A DNA stretch of 64,000 nt from an uncultured Muribaculaceae bacterium (lineage in GTDB: Bacteria; Bacteroidota; Bacteroidia; Bacteroidales; Muribaculaceae). Shown here in pieces: positions 1-8,874 of this stretch. Below the pieces are notes generated by a model that was not told the DNA's origin, made no database searches, and saw only the letters and a list, made by a program, of their open reading frames with translations. Each line of letters opens with the position of its first letter. Positions within the stretch are counted from its first letter, which is position 1. Position numbers and translations under genes: made by a program. The stretch is from the NCBI GenBank assembly GCA_910585275.1, contig CAJUCW010000021.1, positions 1 to 64,000 on the forward strand. The letters run 5' to 3'.

Positions 1-1955
1 CAGGTCTTCGCGACGAAGCCGCCGACATCGCGTTGTCGTCTGGTTCCGGTTCGTCAGTGCTGTGTCCCGAGGGTGGCATAGCCATGAGCGGCGTGGCCGT
101 CAACACCGAGACCAACGGCAACGACATCACCATCAAGAGCGGCGCGATGAACAACGTGCATGTTGACCTCACGCGTATCGTAGGGCGCGTTGACCTCTAT
201 TCGAATGCCGATAACCTTGTGATAACGGGTGCGCGTATGGAGAAGGCTGCGGAGAAGGGTTACCTGATGGCCGACCATTCGCTGACCTCCACCGACATGC
301 CGGGTGAAATCGAGATGCTTGACATCAACGCTAACGCCGGCGTAGCGGCGAGCGGCGAGGCGTGCCTTCCGGCAGCCAATGCTGGCTACAGCGCGGAGAT
401 AAGCACCATCCAGCAGTATAACGACGGCAACGGCACAGGCGTGCGCAAGGCCTTCTACATGTATGAGCGCGACAACTCGGAAGGTGACTGCACGCAGATT
501 GTAGTGAGCTACGCTCTCGCCGACGGCACCACGGGCGAAGCCGTCGTACCGTTTACTAAGACCGACGAGACGACCGGAGAGGTAAGCTACGTGAATATCG
601 AGCGCAACCACCTCTACAAGGTGGTGCTCGGCAACGGCGAAGACATCACCCCCGGCTCACAGGTAGAGGTGAAGATTATCGACGAGCCTTGGAATGTGGT
701 TGACCTCCCCGTAGTGGTGGAGAAACCGGAGATGGAGAACGTTGTCACAATTGATGCTGACGCCCCGTATAATACCCTTAAAAAGGCGTTGCATCGTGCA
801 TTTCCAGGCAAAGTGAATTTTGAATCCGATGGGGAAACATTGACTGCGGAGTCACAGGACTGGCTCTATGAACTTACCGAACTTAAAATCGTGACAGAAA
901 ATAAGGCTCCGATGTCGGATGATGATTGGACATTCCTTCGCAATAATATCCAGGGTTATATTGTGAGTGGAGAACCATTATATTCTGTAGATAAAGAATA
1001 TGAGACTACTCTTGTCTATAATACAAAGGGAAAACTCACTAAGCTTGACCTGAGTGAAATATCTTTTTTGGACAATACTGTTACGGCATTTCAATTTTTA
1101 CCAATGGATCTTGTTGGAGGTGAAGATTGGTTTTATTCTCCGATAAAGGAGATAATTCTCCCGGACAATATTACGAAAATAGAATCTGAAAGTTTGGAAT
1201 TCCTACAGCAACTTGAAACACTAAAACTCCCTAATTCAATAACTGAAATTGGAGACTATGTTTTTTTTGGATGCACAAGCCTTAAAGATTTAGGTTTAAC
1301 GAAAGATAGATGTGAAGGTTTAAGTCTGGTAGGAGAAGGGCAAGTCTATTTTGCGTCCCTTTTTTCGTTGGAAGTTTTAGACCTAAGATATACTTCCGTA
1401 AATTTGCGTGCTTTAGATTCGGTATTGCTTGATTTTACAGCATTTGATAACATGATGTATTGGTATGGTGTGAAAAACGGTTTTACAAGTGAGACTTCTT
1501 CAGAAGATATAGCAAACGCTATCAAGAGGGATCAGAAGTTGAGAGAGGTGCATCTTCCTGCAACTTGGAATATAGTTAACAGCAACATGATTACCGGATG
1601 GTCTAAGTTGGAACTTATAGATTTATATGAGTGTGTAAATCTTGAATCGTTTGATTTTGATTTCTTTGTGCAGGAAAGTCATCTTATTAATGAATCACAT
1701 ATTATTTTGCCTAAAAATGTGACAGACATGGCTTCTTTCAATAATATTGATATGAAAGTTTCTGATAACTTCGATAATAGCCTTTACAGTAATGATAATC
1801 CTTATGTATTGAATTTTTATATGTCTGATAGCTTATATGAAGATTTAATGAGTAGTCAAGGAGACAGGAATGGACTTGTTGAATATGCAAGGAAAGTTAT
1901 GTTTAAGAAGTATTCCGATCTGCCGGATGAATGGAAAGTTTATGCAGGTCTTTGA
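1..1955 (+). CDS. Fimbrillin-like surface protein with leucine-rich C-terminus (5' end outside window)
   Basis: The frame is open from the first base, so the gene begins upstream and its signal peptide is not visible. The first 242 or so codons match residues 150-390 of the next gene almost exactly, without an indel, and that gene has a FimA/Mfa-type lipoprotein start. After the shared VVVEKP the protein changes abruptly into an AT-rich region with BspA-like leucine-rich repeats (for example IKEIILPDNITKI and LETLKLPNSITEIGDYVF). Role inferred: a surface or fimbrial subunit whose C-terminal tip makes contacts. The stop is followed after 50 nt by a strong hairpin. Family assignment is fairly sure; the ligand is unknown. 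Confidence 0.8.
   Translation, partial: GLRDEAADIALSSGSGSSVLCPEGGIAMSGVAVNTETNGNDITIKSGAMNNVHVDLTRIVGRVDLYSNADNLVITGARMEKAAEKGYLMADHSLTSTDMPGEIEMLDINANAGVAASGEACLPAANAGYSAEISTIQQYNDGNGTGVRKAFYMYERDNSEGDCTQIVVSYALADGTTGEAVVPFTKTDETTGEVSYVNIERNHLYKVVLGNGEDITPGSQVEVKIIDEPWNVVDLPVVVEKPEMENVVTIDADAPYNTLKKALHRAFPGKVNFESDGETLTAESQDWLYELTELKIVTENKAPMSDDDWTFLRNNIQGYIVSGEPLYSVDKEYETTLVYNTKGKLTKLDLSEISFLDNTVTAFQFLPMDLVGGEDWFYSPIKEIILPDNITKIESESLEFLQQLETLKLPNSITEIGDYVFFGCTSLKDLGLTKDRCEGLSLVGEGQVYFASLFSLEVLDLRYTSVNLRALDSVLLDFTAFDNMMYWYGVKNGFTSETSSEDIANAIKRDQKLREVHLPATWNIVNSNMITGWSKLELIDLYECVNLESFDFDFFVQESHLINESHIILPKNVTDMASFNNIDMKVSDNFDNSLYSNDNPYVLNFYMSDSLYEDLMSSQGDRNGLVEYARKVMFKKYSDLPDEWKVYAGL
3..727 (+). 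repeat. Copy 1 of 725-bp duplicated fimbrillin core
   Basis: This block aligns with 2617-3341 at a constant offset of 2614 bp with no insertion or deletion that I can find. Both copies stop matching at the same codon, just after VVVEKP. Confidence 0.9.
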
Positions 1956-2005
1956 TTCTTTGAATAGAAATTAATTCAAGTTTTCCATCACATAGATTGA
2001 ATCGG

Positions 2006-2031
2006 CCGGAAGGGGGCGAAACCCCTTCCGG
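2006..2031. terminator. Hairpin after first fimbrillin gene
   Basis: A perfect 10-bp stem CCGGAAGGGG / CCCCTTCCGG with a GCGAAA loop, 50 nt after the stop codon. There is no U-tract behind it, so it may be an mRNA-stabilising or Rho-dependent end rather than a classical terminator. The same hairpin follows the next gene. A smaller hairpin (GCCGG acaa CCGGC) lies at 2041-2054. Confidence 0.6.
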
Positions 2032-2169
2032 TTACCAAAGGCCGGACAACCGGCGATGTCGGAGCAGATTCGGCGAGAGAGGACAGATTTTTTAGGTTAG
2101 AATAGCGCAGAAGTCCTTTCGGACCGGGTATGTAACGACAGACAGAAATACAAAAACTAAACAAAACAA

Positions 2170-4326
2170 ATGAAACAAGAGACAATTAAGATGCGTGCAC
2201 CTTGGCTCACGGCACTGATGGCCGGGGCGATGCTCGTGTCATGTTCGAACGACATGCAGATGCCGTCGGGCGGAGCGGATGGTTCCGCAGAGGGCAAAGT
2301 TACATTCAATATTTCTCTTCCATCGACGGAGAAGGTGATATATGGTGGCGGCACGCGCGCCTTACACGACGAGGCGGAATACAACGTGACGACGCTCGAT
2401 GTGTATGAATATGACGTCAACACGGGGTTCGTGGCGAAGCACACGTTCTCGGCAGCCGACGGCAGCATTCGTCCGGCGGGCGAGGGCAACATCACCGGAG
2501 AATATACCGTGACCATCACGGAAGACCTCGCGGAGGTAGGTTCGCTGCGCCGGTTCTATTTCGTTGCCAACAACGCCAACGGTGTGACTCCGGCCAAAGG
2601 CACCGACTATGAGACGGGCCTTCGTGACGAAGCCGCCGACATCGCGTTGGCGTCGGGTACGGGTTCGTCGGTGCTGTGTCCCGAGGGAGGCATAGCCATG
2701 AGCGGCCTGGCCGTCAACACCGAGACGAACGGCAGCGACATCACCATCAAGAGCGGCGCGATGAACAACGTTCATGTTGACCTCACCCGCATCGTGGGTC
2801 GCGTTGACCTCTATTCGAATGCCGATAACCTTGTGATAACGGGTGCGCGTATGGAGAAGGCTGCGGAGAAGGGTTACCTGATGGCCGACCATTCGCTGAC
2901 CTCCACCGACATGCCGGGTGAAATCGAGATGCTTGAGATCAATGCGAATGCCGGGGTAGCGGCGAGCGGCGAGGCGTGCCTTCCTGTGGCCAATTCGGGC
3001 TACAGTGAGGAGATAAGCGCTATCCAGCAGTATAACGACGGCAACGGCACCGGCGTGCGCAAGGCGTTCTACATGTACGAGCGCGACAACTCGGAAGGGG
3101 ACTGCACGCAGATAGTAGTGAGCTACGCACTCGCCGACGGCACCACGGGCGAGGCGGTTGTTCCCTTCACTAAGACCGACGAAACGACCGGTGCTGTAAG
3201 TTACGTCAATATCGAGCGTAACCACCTCTATAAGGTGGTGCTCGGCAACGGAGAGGACATCACCCCCGGCTCGGAGGTGGAAGTGAAAATCATCGACACC
3301 CCCTGGAACGTGGTTGACCTCCCCGTAGTGGTGGAGAAACCTGTCAAGGGGCCTTTCGAGTATTCCGACCAATACTTTACAATTAGTGTGATAGACGGAA
3401 CTGCTCCCGATTATAAGTATTCATTTACACAGAATGATATGGATTTGAACTCCGTCTCTAATTATATCGGCTTATATATTGCTCTAAGGGATTACTATGG
3501 AATAAGTGGTGTTGATGACCTGGAAAGCTTGAGCGGTGCGTCGGAGGATGAGTGTGAATCTTATTTTACAAACCATGAATCGGCAAATAATGAAATTGAG
3601 GCAAGGTTGAAGAGTATTTTGGCAAATACGGAAGAATATGTTCTGAATGGAAATCTTGGTGACAATTTTTCATTTATCCCGGTAGGCACTGACACCCCTT
3701 TTAAAAGAGTTAGTTGTGTCGGTACTGGAGAAAAAGGTTGGCTAGATGTTGAATCCGGATGTACCGTTGATTTGTTTGCATGCAGTAATGATGCAAAATG
3801 GTTGTCGAATGGTCTTTTAGATATCAAGCAGACCAATATCCCGAAGGGTTTGCAATATATTGGTGAAGATGCCTTCACAGGGTCATGGGCTGTTTCTCAA
3901 GGCAAAAACTATGTTGTTGTAGATTTGAGAGAATGTAGTAATTTGGAACATGTTCCCTATCCCCAAGACAATCCACAATGTCCCATATACGTGCTACTCC
4001 CGGACTCGTTTGTGTCTTTTGGATATTATGTAGAAGCACCGGATGTTCCGAGGTTTGTAGCAACTCCGGCATATGATAACATTGATGAAAACACAGAGGC
4101 TTCTAAGTCAAAGATTCCAGACAATGTGATAATTGGTTTATCCGATGACAGATATATTAAGGCGTTTGGTGATTCGGAAACTGCTGATCTGGGCTTGCTG
4201 ATATTAACTAGTCATATAAAGACGTGGAATATTATTATTAATGAGGTTGAGACAATGGGAAGAGACAATTTCGTGATTTATGAATCGGTGGATGACGCGG
4301 AGGCGTTCTGGAATGCTAACAAGTAA
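2170..4326 (+). CDS. Fimbrillin-like lipoprotein (FimA/Mfa type) with leucine-rich-like tip
   Basis: A 718-residue lipoprotein: the lipobox LVSC puts the lipidated Cys at residue 25. Residues 40-150 (VTFNISLPSTEKV, then TTLDVYEYDVNTG) look like the N-terminal beta domain of Bacteroidetes fimbrillins. Residues 150-390 are nearly identical to the upstream paralogue. From about residue 391 the sequence becomes AT-rich and unrelated to the neighbour's tip, although it still carries BspA-like pieces (IPKGLQYIGEDAFTG, VDLRECSNLEHVPYP). FimA-family proteins are exported as lipoproteins and assembled at the cell surface; assembly of this one is inferred. The two genes form a tandem, 214 bp apart, each ending in the same hairpin. 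They look like one gene duplicated with tip replacement. Confidence 0.82.
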   Translation: MKQETIKMRAPWLTALMAGAMLVSCSNDMQMPSGGADGSAEGKVTFNISLPSTEKVIYGGGTRALHDEAEYNVTTLDVYEYDVNTGFVAKHTFSAADGSIRPAGEGNITGEYTVTITEDLAEVGSLRRFYFVANNANGVTPAKGTDYETGLRDEAADIALASGTGSSVLCPEGGIAMSGLAVNTETNGSDITIKSGAMNNVHVDLTRIVGRVDLYSNADNLVITGARMEKAAEKGYLMADHSLTSTDMPGEIEMLEINANAGVAASGEACLPVANSGYSEEISAIQQYNDGNGTGVRKAFYMYERDNSEGDCTQIVVSYALADGTTGEAVVPFTKTDETTGAVSYVNIERNHLYKVVLGNGEDITPGSEVEVKIIDTPWNVVDLPVVVEKPVKGPFEYSDQYFTISVIDGTAPDYKYSFTQNDMDLNSVSNYIGLYIALRDYYGISGVDDLESLSGASEDECESYFTNHESANNEIEARLKSILANTEEYVLNGNLGDNFSFIPVGTDTPFKRVSCVGTGEKGWLDVESGCTVDLFACSNDAKWLSNGLLDIKQTNIPKGLQYIGEDAFTGSWAVSQGKNYVVVDLRECSNLEHVPYPQDNPQCPIYVLLPDSFVSFGYYVEAPDVPRFVATPAYDNIDENTEASKSKIPDNVIIGLSDDRYIKAFGDSETADLGLLILTSHIKTWNIIINEVETMGRDNFVIYESVDDAEAFWNANK
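2617..3341 (+). repeat. Copy 2 of 725-bp duplicated fimbrillin core
   Basis: Matches 3-727 at a constant offset with scattered substitutions only. The match ends abruptly at GTGGAGAAACC, where base composition also changes. Confidence 0.9.
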
Positions 4327-4369
4327 TCCGTGAATATCCAACAAGTAATCCATACATATATTTCATTGG

Positions 4370-4395
4370 CCGGAAGGGGGTGAAACCCCTTCCGG
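4370..4395. terminator. Hairpin after second fimbrillin gene
   Basis: The same 10-bp stem as at 2006-2031 (CCGGAAGGGG / CCCCTTCCGG), with loop GTGAAA instead of GCGAAA, 44 nt after the stop codon. It lacks a U-tract. Confidence 0.6.
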
Positions 4396-4720
4396 TTACC
4401 AAAAGGGAAGGATGTGGAAGAGGAAGATTTTTAAATAGAGATGGCTTTTATTCGAGATATATTATTAATTACCTTCAAGAGTTCATTTGGTGTTTGTCGC
4501 CGTCCAAGAGAGGATGGCGTATGATGGAATTAAAATATTAAATTGTTGACATAATTATTGACACACCGAAAAGTTGTACGTAATCCGGGACAATGGCGTG
4601 TTGTGAAACAAGCCGGTCCGATGTGATATAAAGTTAGATTAAGGATGGATCTGTCCGAGAGGATGACGCTATCCGGTATTCAGTAGTAAATGTAATTTTT
4701 TAGGGCATTGAATTCTAATA
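4396..4720. other. Intergenic stretch without a recognised gene
   Basis: AT-rich sequence between the second fimbrillin gene and the end of the Rnf operon. I see no convincing ORF, tRNA or promoter in it. Confidence 0.5.
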
Positions 4721-4750
4721 GGCGGCATCGGGATTGCTCCCGGTGCCGCC
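4721..4750. terminator. Hairpin between fimbrillin gene and Rnf operon
   Basis: A 12-bp GC-rich stem, GGCGGCATCGGG / CCCGGTGCCGCC with one G-U pair, loop ATTGCT. It lies 67 nt beyond the rnfA stop on the minus strand. Neither side has an immediate U-tract, though the plus side has GGTTTTT about 10 nt later. It probably ends the convergent transcripts. Confidence 0.6.
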
Positions 4751-4816
4751 TTATTAGTCGGTTTTTCCCTCTATATTCTAAAAGGGATAGATATGTTTGA
4801 AAAATGATAGAGGCGG

Positions 4817-5395
4817 TCAGAATTTGATGCCGGAGAAACCCATGAATGCCATGGCGAGGATGCCGGCGCAGATGAGGGCAACCGGCACGCCGCGCATCGC
4901 CTTCGGCACGTAGGTCAATTCGAGTTGCTCGCGGATGCCCGCGAAAATCCAGAGTGCGAGGGTGAATCCGATGGAAGTGGATATGCCATAGGTGAGCGCT
5001 TCCATGAGGTTGTAGTTCTTCTGGATTACCAATATCGCCACACCGAGCACGGCACAGTTGGTGGTAATCAACGGAAGGAACACCCCCAAAGCCTGATAAA
5101 GTGACGGAACGGTCTTCTTCATCACGATTTCGAGGAGCTGCACGAGGAATGCAATCACAAGGATGAAGACGATGGTCTGGAGGAATTGAAGTCCGAGTGG
5201 ATTGAGCACATAGGTCTGCAGCAGCCAAGCCACGGTGGTGGCTATCGTGATTACGAAAGTCACCGCAGCCCCCATGCCGAGCGCCGAACTGATTCTTTTC
5301 GAAACCCCGAGGAAGGGGCATATGCCGAGAAATTGGGAAAATACGATATTGTTGATGAATATCGCCGTAATGATAATCGATATATAGGTCAGCAT
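4817..5395 (-). CDS. rnfA: RnfA, membrane subunit of ion-translocating Rnf complex
   Basis: A 192-residue polytopic membrane protein with the RnfA/NqrE hallmarks: start MLTYISIIITAIFINNIVFS and an LGICPFLGVSKR segment, the inverted twin of the corresponding RnfE segment. RnfA pairs with RnfE in the inner membrane and helps form the ion path and a buried iron-sulphur site between them (family knowledge). It is the last gene of rseC-rnfBCDGEA, 5 nt after rnfE. The downstream hairpin at 4721-4750 fits the end of the operon. No anomaly is visible. Confidence 0.95.
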   Translation of the reverse strand: MLTYISIIITAIFINNIVFSQFLGICPFLGVSKRISSALGMGAAVTFVITIATTVAWLLQTYVLNPLGLQFLQTIVFILVIAFLVQLLEIVMKKTVPSLYQALGVFLPLITTNCAVLGVAILVIQKNYNLMEALTYGISTSIGFTLALWIFAGIREQLELTYVPKAMRGVPVALICAGILAMAFMGFSGIKF

Positions 5396-5400
5396 GGCGG

Positions 5401-5991
5401 TCAGCAGGTTTTACGTATTTTATTGACGATTGCAATGAGATAGCCCAAGGCTATGAACGCCCCCGGGGCGAGCACGAAGAGGAGCATGCCGTAGTCTTCG
5501 GGGAAAATCTTGGCACCGAAAATCATGCCGGTGCCGAGGATTTCGCGCACGCCTCCAAGGAGCACGAGGGCGAAGGTGAACCCCAGGCCGGTTCCGAGTC
5601 CGTCGAGGAATGAATCGAATATGCCGTTCTTGCTCGCAAAAGCTTCAGCCCTTCCGAGGAGGATGCAGTTCACGACGATGAGCGGGATGAAAATGCCTAA
5701 AGAAGCGTTGAGCGACGGGAGCCAAGCATTGACCACGAGTTGGAGCACCGTCACGAAAGAGGCTATCACCACGATGAATGCTGGAATCCTGACCTTGTCG
5801 GGCACGAGGTTCTTGATGAGGGAAATCACCACATTAGAACACACCAGCACGGCGGCGGTGGCCACGCCCATCATCAGTCCGTTGTAGGCCGAAGAAGTGG
5901 TGCCGAGGGTGGCGCACATTCCCAACAGAAGCACGAAGACCGGGTTGCCCGGCACAATTCCGTTATATAGGGTTTTCCAGTAATTTTTCAT
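5401..5991 (-). CDS. rnfE: RnfE, membrane subunit of ion-translocating Rnf complex
   Basis: 196 residues, several membrane helices. The start MKNYWKTLYNGIVPGNPVF and the segment LLGMCATLGTTSS are typical of RnfE/NqrD. Together with RnfA it forms the pseudo-symmetric membrane core of the ferredoxin:NAD+ oxidoreductase, which couples electron flow to Na+ or H+ transport. Its start overlaps the 3' end of rnfG by 4 bases (ATGA), indicating translational coupling. Length and motifs are normal. Confidence 0.95.
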   Translation of the reverse strand: MKNYWKTLYNGIVPGNPVFVLLLGMCATLGTTSSAYNGLMMGVATAAVLVCSNVVISLIKNLVPDKVRIPAFIVVIASFVTVLQLVVNAWLPSLNASLGIFIPLIVVNCILLGRAEAFASKNGIFDSFLDGLGTGLGFTFALVLLGGVREILGTGMIFGAKIFPEDYGMLLFVLAPGAFIALGYLIAIVNKIRKTC

Positions 5992-6584
5992 TTTCCTTGA
6001 TTCTTTTCAAAATCCTTATAAGCCTGGAAGGCATTGCGCAAAGTCTCGAGAAACGCCCTCGACGAGATGGTGGCGGCGGTGATGCCGTCAATTTCGCCTC
6101 CAGCGTCTTTAGTGACATAGAACGACGTGGCATCCGGATTCTTGCCTATCACGGACCGAGCTCCCGCGGGGTCGCGAAACCACATTTCCATTTTAGTGCC
6201 GAGTCCGGGAGTTTCCGCTTGCCGGAGCACACGATAATCCTTGACGGTGCCGTCTGCCTCGAAACCACACATCACTACGATTTCACCGGCGAAGCCGTTC
6301 ATAGTCTCCCCTTTGACCGCCGCACCCACGAGTTTGCCGTTTTCCCTGGCAGGATAAACCGTGAAGGGGAGGCCGCCGATTTCCGTTTCCCATTTTTCAG
6401 CTTCAGGGTCGTTGTCAAACTTCGGGGCTACTTCGGCAATGGCGGCCTGTTGTTGCGCCTGAGCCTGCTGTTCGATGGGTTCTTTTGTGATTGAATACAT
6501 CCAACCGAGGAGGGCCCCTGCAATTACGGTAATGATTCCAAGCGATAGAATCATGTTGGGTAATGTGGATTCCAATTTCTTCAT
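5988..6584 (-). CDS. rnfG: RnfG, FMN-binding subunit of Rnf complex
   Basis: 198 residues with one N-terminal membrane helix (about residues 12-30) and a periplasmic FMN-binding domain. The flavinylation motif is near residue 170 (DGITAATISS); in this family FMN is attached through a phosphoester bond to the second Thr. Electrons pass through this flavin in the Rnf pathway. The gene overlaps rnfD upstream and rnfE downstream by 4 bases each. A Gln/Ala-rich linker follows the helix. Nothing is missing. Confidence 0.95.
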   Translation of the reverse strand: MKKLESTLPNMILSLGIITVIAGALLGWMYSITKEPIEQQAQAQQQAAIAEVAPKFDNDPEAEKWETEIGGLPFTVYPARENGKLVGAAVKGETMNGFAGEIVVMCGFEADGTVKDYRVLRQAETPGLGTKMEMWFRDPAGARSVIGKNPDATSFYVTKDAGGEIDGITAATISSRAFLETLRNAFQAYKDFEKNQGK

Positions 6585-7561
6585 GACAAAGACCTCCTTT
6601 CTTTTTCGCCGAACACTGACGGACGCATATATTTATTGATAAGAGGCACGAAGCTGTTCATAAGAAGGATGGCGAACGACACGCCCTCCGGATATGCTCC
6701 GAAACGGCGTATTATTATCGTGATGAAACCAATCATGAACCCGAAGAGGAGTTGGCCGGAGCGGGTCATGGGAGATGTTACATAATCCGTGGCCATGAAA
6801 ACCGCACCGAGGAGGAGACCTCCGGCAAAGAGGTCGAGGAGCGGGTTACCTCCGAACGCCCAGGAGAAAAGTGCCGCCGAACCGAGCATCGACACCGGTA
6901 TATGCCACGTAACGGTGCGGGTGAGCAAGAGATAGGCGAGGCCGATTAAAATGGCAATTCCTCCCACTTCGCCGAGCGAACCGTTCATGTTTCCGATGGC
7001 CATGTCGAGGAAATTATAGTCGGCCATCGAGGTGTCTCCTCCGTTGAGATGCGTGAGCAGGGTAGCTCCCGTAGAGGCGTTTGCCTGCTGCGAGGACCCG
7101 GTGGCGCCGTCGAACGCCGACTGCACTCCCGAAGGCCATGTGGTCATTGCGGCGGGGAAAGATATGAGAAGGAAAACACGCCCCACGAGTGCGGGGTTCC
7201 ATATGTTGCATCCAAGGCCACCGAAACTCATCTTGCCTATGCCTATCGCCACGATCGCGCCTATTATAACCATCCACCAGGGGAGGATGCTCGGTAGGTT
7301 GAAGGCAAGAAGAATGCCGGTAATCAGCGCCGACCCGTTGGCAAGAGTACATGGGCGATGGAACATGTAGCGCGTTACGGCCCATTCTGTGGCGAGACAG
7401 GCGGCCACGCTTATGAGCGTGACCTGCAACGCCGGGAGTCCGAATGTCCATATAGCAACGGCAAGCGCAGGCATCATGGCTATAACTACATTCCACATGC
7501 ACCGGCTTATGCTTCCCCCCGAATGGATATGAGGGGAGAGGGATATTGTCAGTTTGTTCAT
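6581..7561 (-). CDS. rnfD: RnfD, membrane FMN subunit of Rnf complex
   Basis: 326 residues with many membrane helices. The segment STGATLLT near residue 165 resembles the covalent-FMN attachment site of RnfD/NqrB, in which a Thr carries the flavin. C-terminal ATDYVTSPMTRSGQLLFG is a strongly conserved RnfD stretch. The protein sits at the heart of the ion-pumping part of the complex. It overlaps rnfC and rnfG by 4 bases, so the operon is tightly coupled. The ion used cannot be read from the sequence. Confidence 0.95.
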   Translation of the reverse strand: MNKLTISLSPHIHSGGSISRCMWNVVIAMMPALAVAIWTFGLPALQVTLISVAACLATEWAVTRYMFHRPCTLANGSALITGILLAFNLPSILPWWMVIIGAIVAIGIGKMSFGGLGCNIWNPALVGRVFLLISFPAAMTTWPSGVQSAFDGATGSSQQANASTGATLLTHLNGGDTSMADYNFLDMAIGNMNGSLGEVGGIAILIGLAYLLLTRTVTWHIPVSMLGSAALFSWAFGGNPLLDLFAGGLLLGAVFMATDYVTSPMTRSGQLLFGFMIGFITIIIRRFGAYPEGVSFAILLMNSFVPLINKYMRPSVFGEKERRSLS

Positions 7562-8874
7562 ATCTTAGCTTTCCGTAATTCCTGTTTTCCAAGTTTTATG
7601 AAATCAAGCAGAGGCCGTGAAGCCGGGCATATATAGCTGCACGAGCCGCATTCGAGGCAGTTCATCACATTGTGTTCCGACATACCGTCCCACACTTTAT
7701 GTTCCGCCTGAAGCATCAGCAAATAGGGCTCGAGGCCCATCGGACAGGCAGAAACGCATCGCCCGCATCTTATGCATGGACCTTCCTGCATACGCTTCGA
7801 TGCCGACACAGGAATAACCACAAGTCCTGACAGTCCTTTCGTGGCGGAAGAATCAAGAGCGGAGACCGCCCTCCCCATCATGGGGCCTCCGGCCACCACT
7901 TTTCCGGCATCTTCCGGCAATCCTCCGGCAAAATCCAGAATGGCCGAGAGCGGCGTCCCGTTTTTCACGAGGAAGTTGCCCGGATTCGACAATTCCGGAC
8001 CGGTTACCGTTACAATCCTTTCCATCAGTGGGATGCGGTTATAGACAGCCTCATAGATGGCGTATGCCGTGGCTACGTTGTCAACGATGCAGCCGGTTTC
8101 GATCGGTAGGGCGCCGGCCGGTACGGTCTTGCCGGTGACAGCATATATCAACTGCTTCTCTCCTCCTTGCGGATACTTCTTTTTTAATACCTCCACGCGT
8201 AGGTAAGGGTAGGGGGCGGCCGCTTGGGTCATGGCTTCTATAGCTTCCGGTTTATTGCTCTCTATCCCGATTACCGTTTCTTCGGCTTCGGTGGCTTTCA
8301 TTATCAGGAGTGCGCCTTTTACAATCTTTTCCGCCTCTGCGCGCATGAGGGCATCGTCGCATGTCAGGCATGGTTCACACTCCGCGCCGTTGATGATTAA
8401 AGTAGTGGCTTTCTTTCCTTTCGGCACACTGAGTTTCACTCGTGTCGGGAAAGCAGCGCCTCCGAGCCCTACGATTCCTGCATCGCCGACGATGGCAATT
8501 ATCTCGTCGGGAGAAAGTGCTTCCACTTCTTCAGGAGTGCGGGCCTGAGGTGCGAAAGATTCGGATTCTTCCGGATCGATGGCGATGACAATGGAATCTT
8601 GCCAGATTCCCTGGTGGGTGCGCGTCGGTTCAATCTTTTTTATAGTGCCGTTGGCGGGGGAATGGACGGGCGCGCTGACGAAGCCGCCCGCTTCGGCTAT
8701 CAATTGTCCGCGTTGCACGTGGTCGCCCGGTTTCACCACAGGTTTCGCAGGCACCCCGATGCATTGCGAGAGCATAATTCTTAATTCGGGCGGCGTGGGA
8801 ATCCCTACAATGGGTTTGCCTGCCGTGAGTTTATTTTCGGGCGGATGTATCCCCCCTTTTCTGAAAGTTCTCAT
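7558..8874 (-). CDS. rnfC: RnfC, NADH-side FMN/iron-sulphur subunit of Rnf complex
   Basis: 438 residues from the start MRTFRKGGIHPPENK. I chose this start because it overlaps the rnfB stop by 4 bases (ATGA); an in-frame start 29 codons upstream would lie inside rnfB. RnfC binds NAD(H) and FMN (GLGGAAFPTRVK, GAECEPCLTCDD) and carries two [4Fe-4S] motifs near the C-terminus (CIRCGRCVSACP and CLECGSCSYICP). It is the peripheral subunit where NAD+ is reduced or NADH oxidised. Length is typical of the short RnfC forms in Bacteroidetes and clostridia. Confidence 0.95.
   Translation of the reverse strand: MRTFRKGGIHPPENKLTAGKPIVGIPTPPELRIMLSQCIGVPAKPVVKPGDHVQRGQLIAEAGGFVSAPVHSPANGTIKKIEPTRTHQGIWQDSIVIAIDPEESESFAPQARTPEEVEALSPDEIIAIVGDAGIVGLGGAAFPTRVKLSVPKGKKATTLIINGAECEPCLTCDDALMRAEAEKIVKGALLIMKATEAEETVIGIESNKPEAIEAMTQAAAPYPYLRVEVLKKKYPQGGEKQLIYAVTGKTVPAGALPIETGCIVDNVATAYAIYEAVYNRIPLMERIVTVTGPELSNPGNFLVKNGTPLSAILDFAGGLPEDAGKVVAGGPMMGRAVSALDSSATKGLSGLVVIPVSASKRMQEGPCIRCGRCVSACPMGLEPYLLMLQAEHKVWDGMSEHNVMNCLECGSCSYICPASRPLLDFIKLGKQELRKAKI

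Noticed and set aside
2362..3372. 336-codon open frame on the minus strand inside the second fimbrillin gene
   Set aside because: It mirrors a GC-rich coding region, has no family motifs, and the same mirror frame occurs in the first copy; the plus-strand gene has a signal peptide and a lipobox.
4721..4750. tRNA or other RNA gene at the GC-rich hairpin
   Set aside because: A single stem-loop with no T-loop, anticodon arm or acceptor pairing; it fits the end of the Rnf transcripts.
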